Below, piece after piece: positions 5,793 through 5,822 of a stretch of 5,822 nt of DNA. The DNA comes from Cyanobacteriota bacterium. Its GTDB lineage: Bacteria; Cyanobacteriota; Cyanobacteriia; Leptolyngbyales; Leptolyngbyaceae. The stretch covers positions 1 through 5,822 of the forward strand of contig JAIXVO010000619.1 in NCBI GenBank assembly GCA_027482985.1. Direction: 5' to 3'. Under the pieces are notes generated by a model that was not told the origin of the DNA, made no database searches, and saw nothing but the letters and a program-made list of their open reading frames with translations. A program made the position numbers and the translations under genes. Position 1 is the first letter of the stretch. Each line of letters starts with the position of its first letter.

Positions 5793-5822
5793 AGGAGTTA
5801 GGCGGCAGCAGCGGGAGGACGG

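Noticed and set aside
5793..5822. Purine-rich AGGAG and GGGAGG segments at the right edge as a ribosome binding site for a next gene
   Set aside because: No start codon is visible in the remaining bases, so nothing can be supported.

Overview
The window looks like chromosomal DNA from a cyanobacterium. The octamer GCGATCGC, the highly iterated palindrome HIP1 of cyanobacterial genomes, occurs nine times in 5.8 kb, where chance would give about 0.1. The genes also fit: a multi-PAS histidine kinase followed by stand-alone receivers of a cyanobacterial style, and intergenic palindromic repeats. Codon use and GC content look even throughout, and I see no transposase, integrase, phage gene, CRISPR array, tRNA or rRNA.

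Bases 1-2797 are a signalling block, all on the + strand. A histidine kinase, truncated by the left edge, carries at least two complete PAS domains. Its 3' end overlaps a canonical single-domain response regulator by 19 bp. After a 224-bp gap come an unrecognised 71-residue protein and a second single-domain receiver. The second receiver is a diverged relative of the first and has lost its normal acidic pocket.

Bases 2873-3367 encode a DUF1269-type membrane protein with its own ribosome binding site. Bases 3368-3983 have no convincing gene. They hold several inverted repeats (3397-3419, 3465-3520, 3592-3659, 3700-3788), interpreted as degenerate intergenic repeats, followed by a promoter with a perfect TATAAT box.

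Bases 3993-4448 encode a small exported protein of unknown function with two cysteines. Bases 4512-5792 encode a full-length arginine deiminase with all the expected active-site residues. The last 30 bp hold no identifiable feature.

Functionally, the kinase and first receiver form a likely phosphorelay pair, and the 71-residue protein and second receiver may be accessory to it. The DUF1269 protein, the exported protein and arginine deiminase look like independent units that share only orientation. I found no clear new multi-gene system. The least ordinary points are the degenerate second receiver, the unidentified small protein beside it, and the clustered intergenic palindromes.
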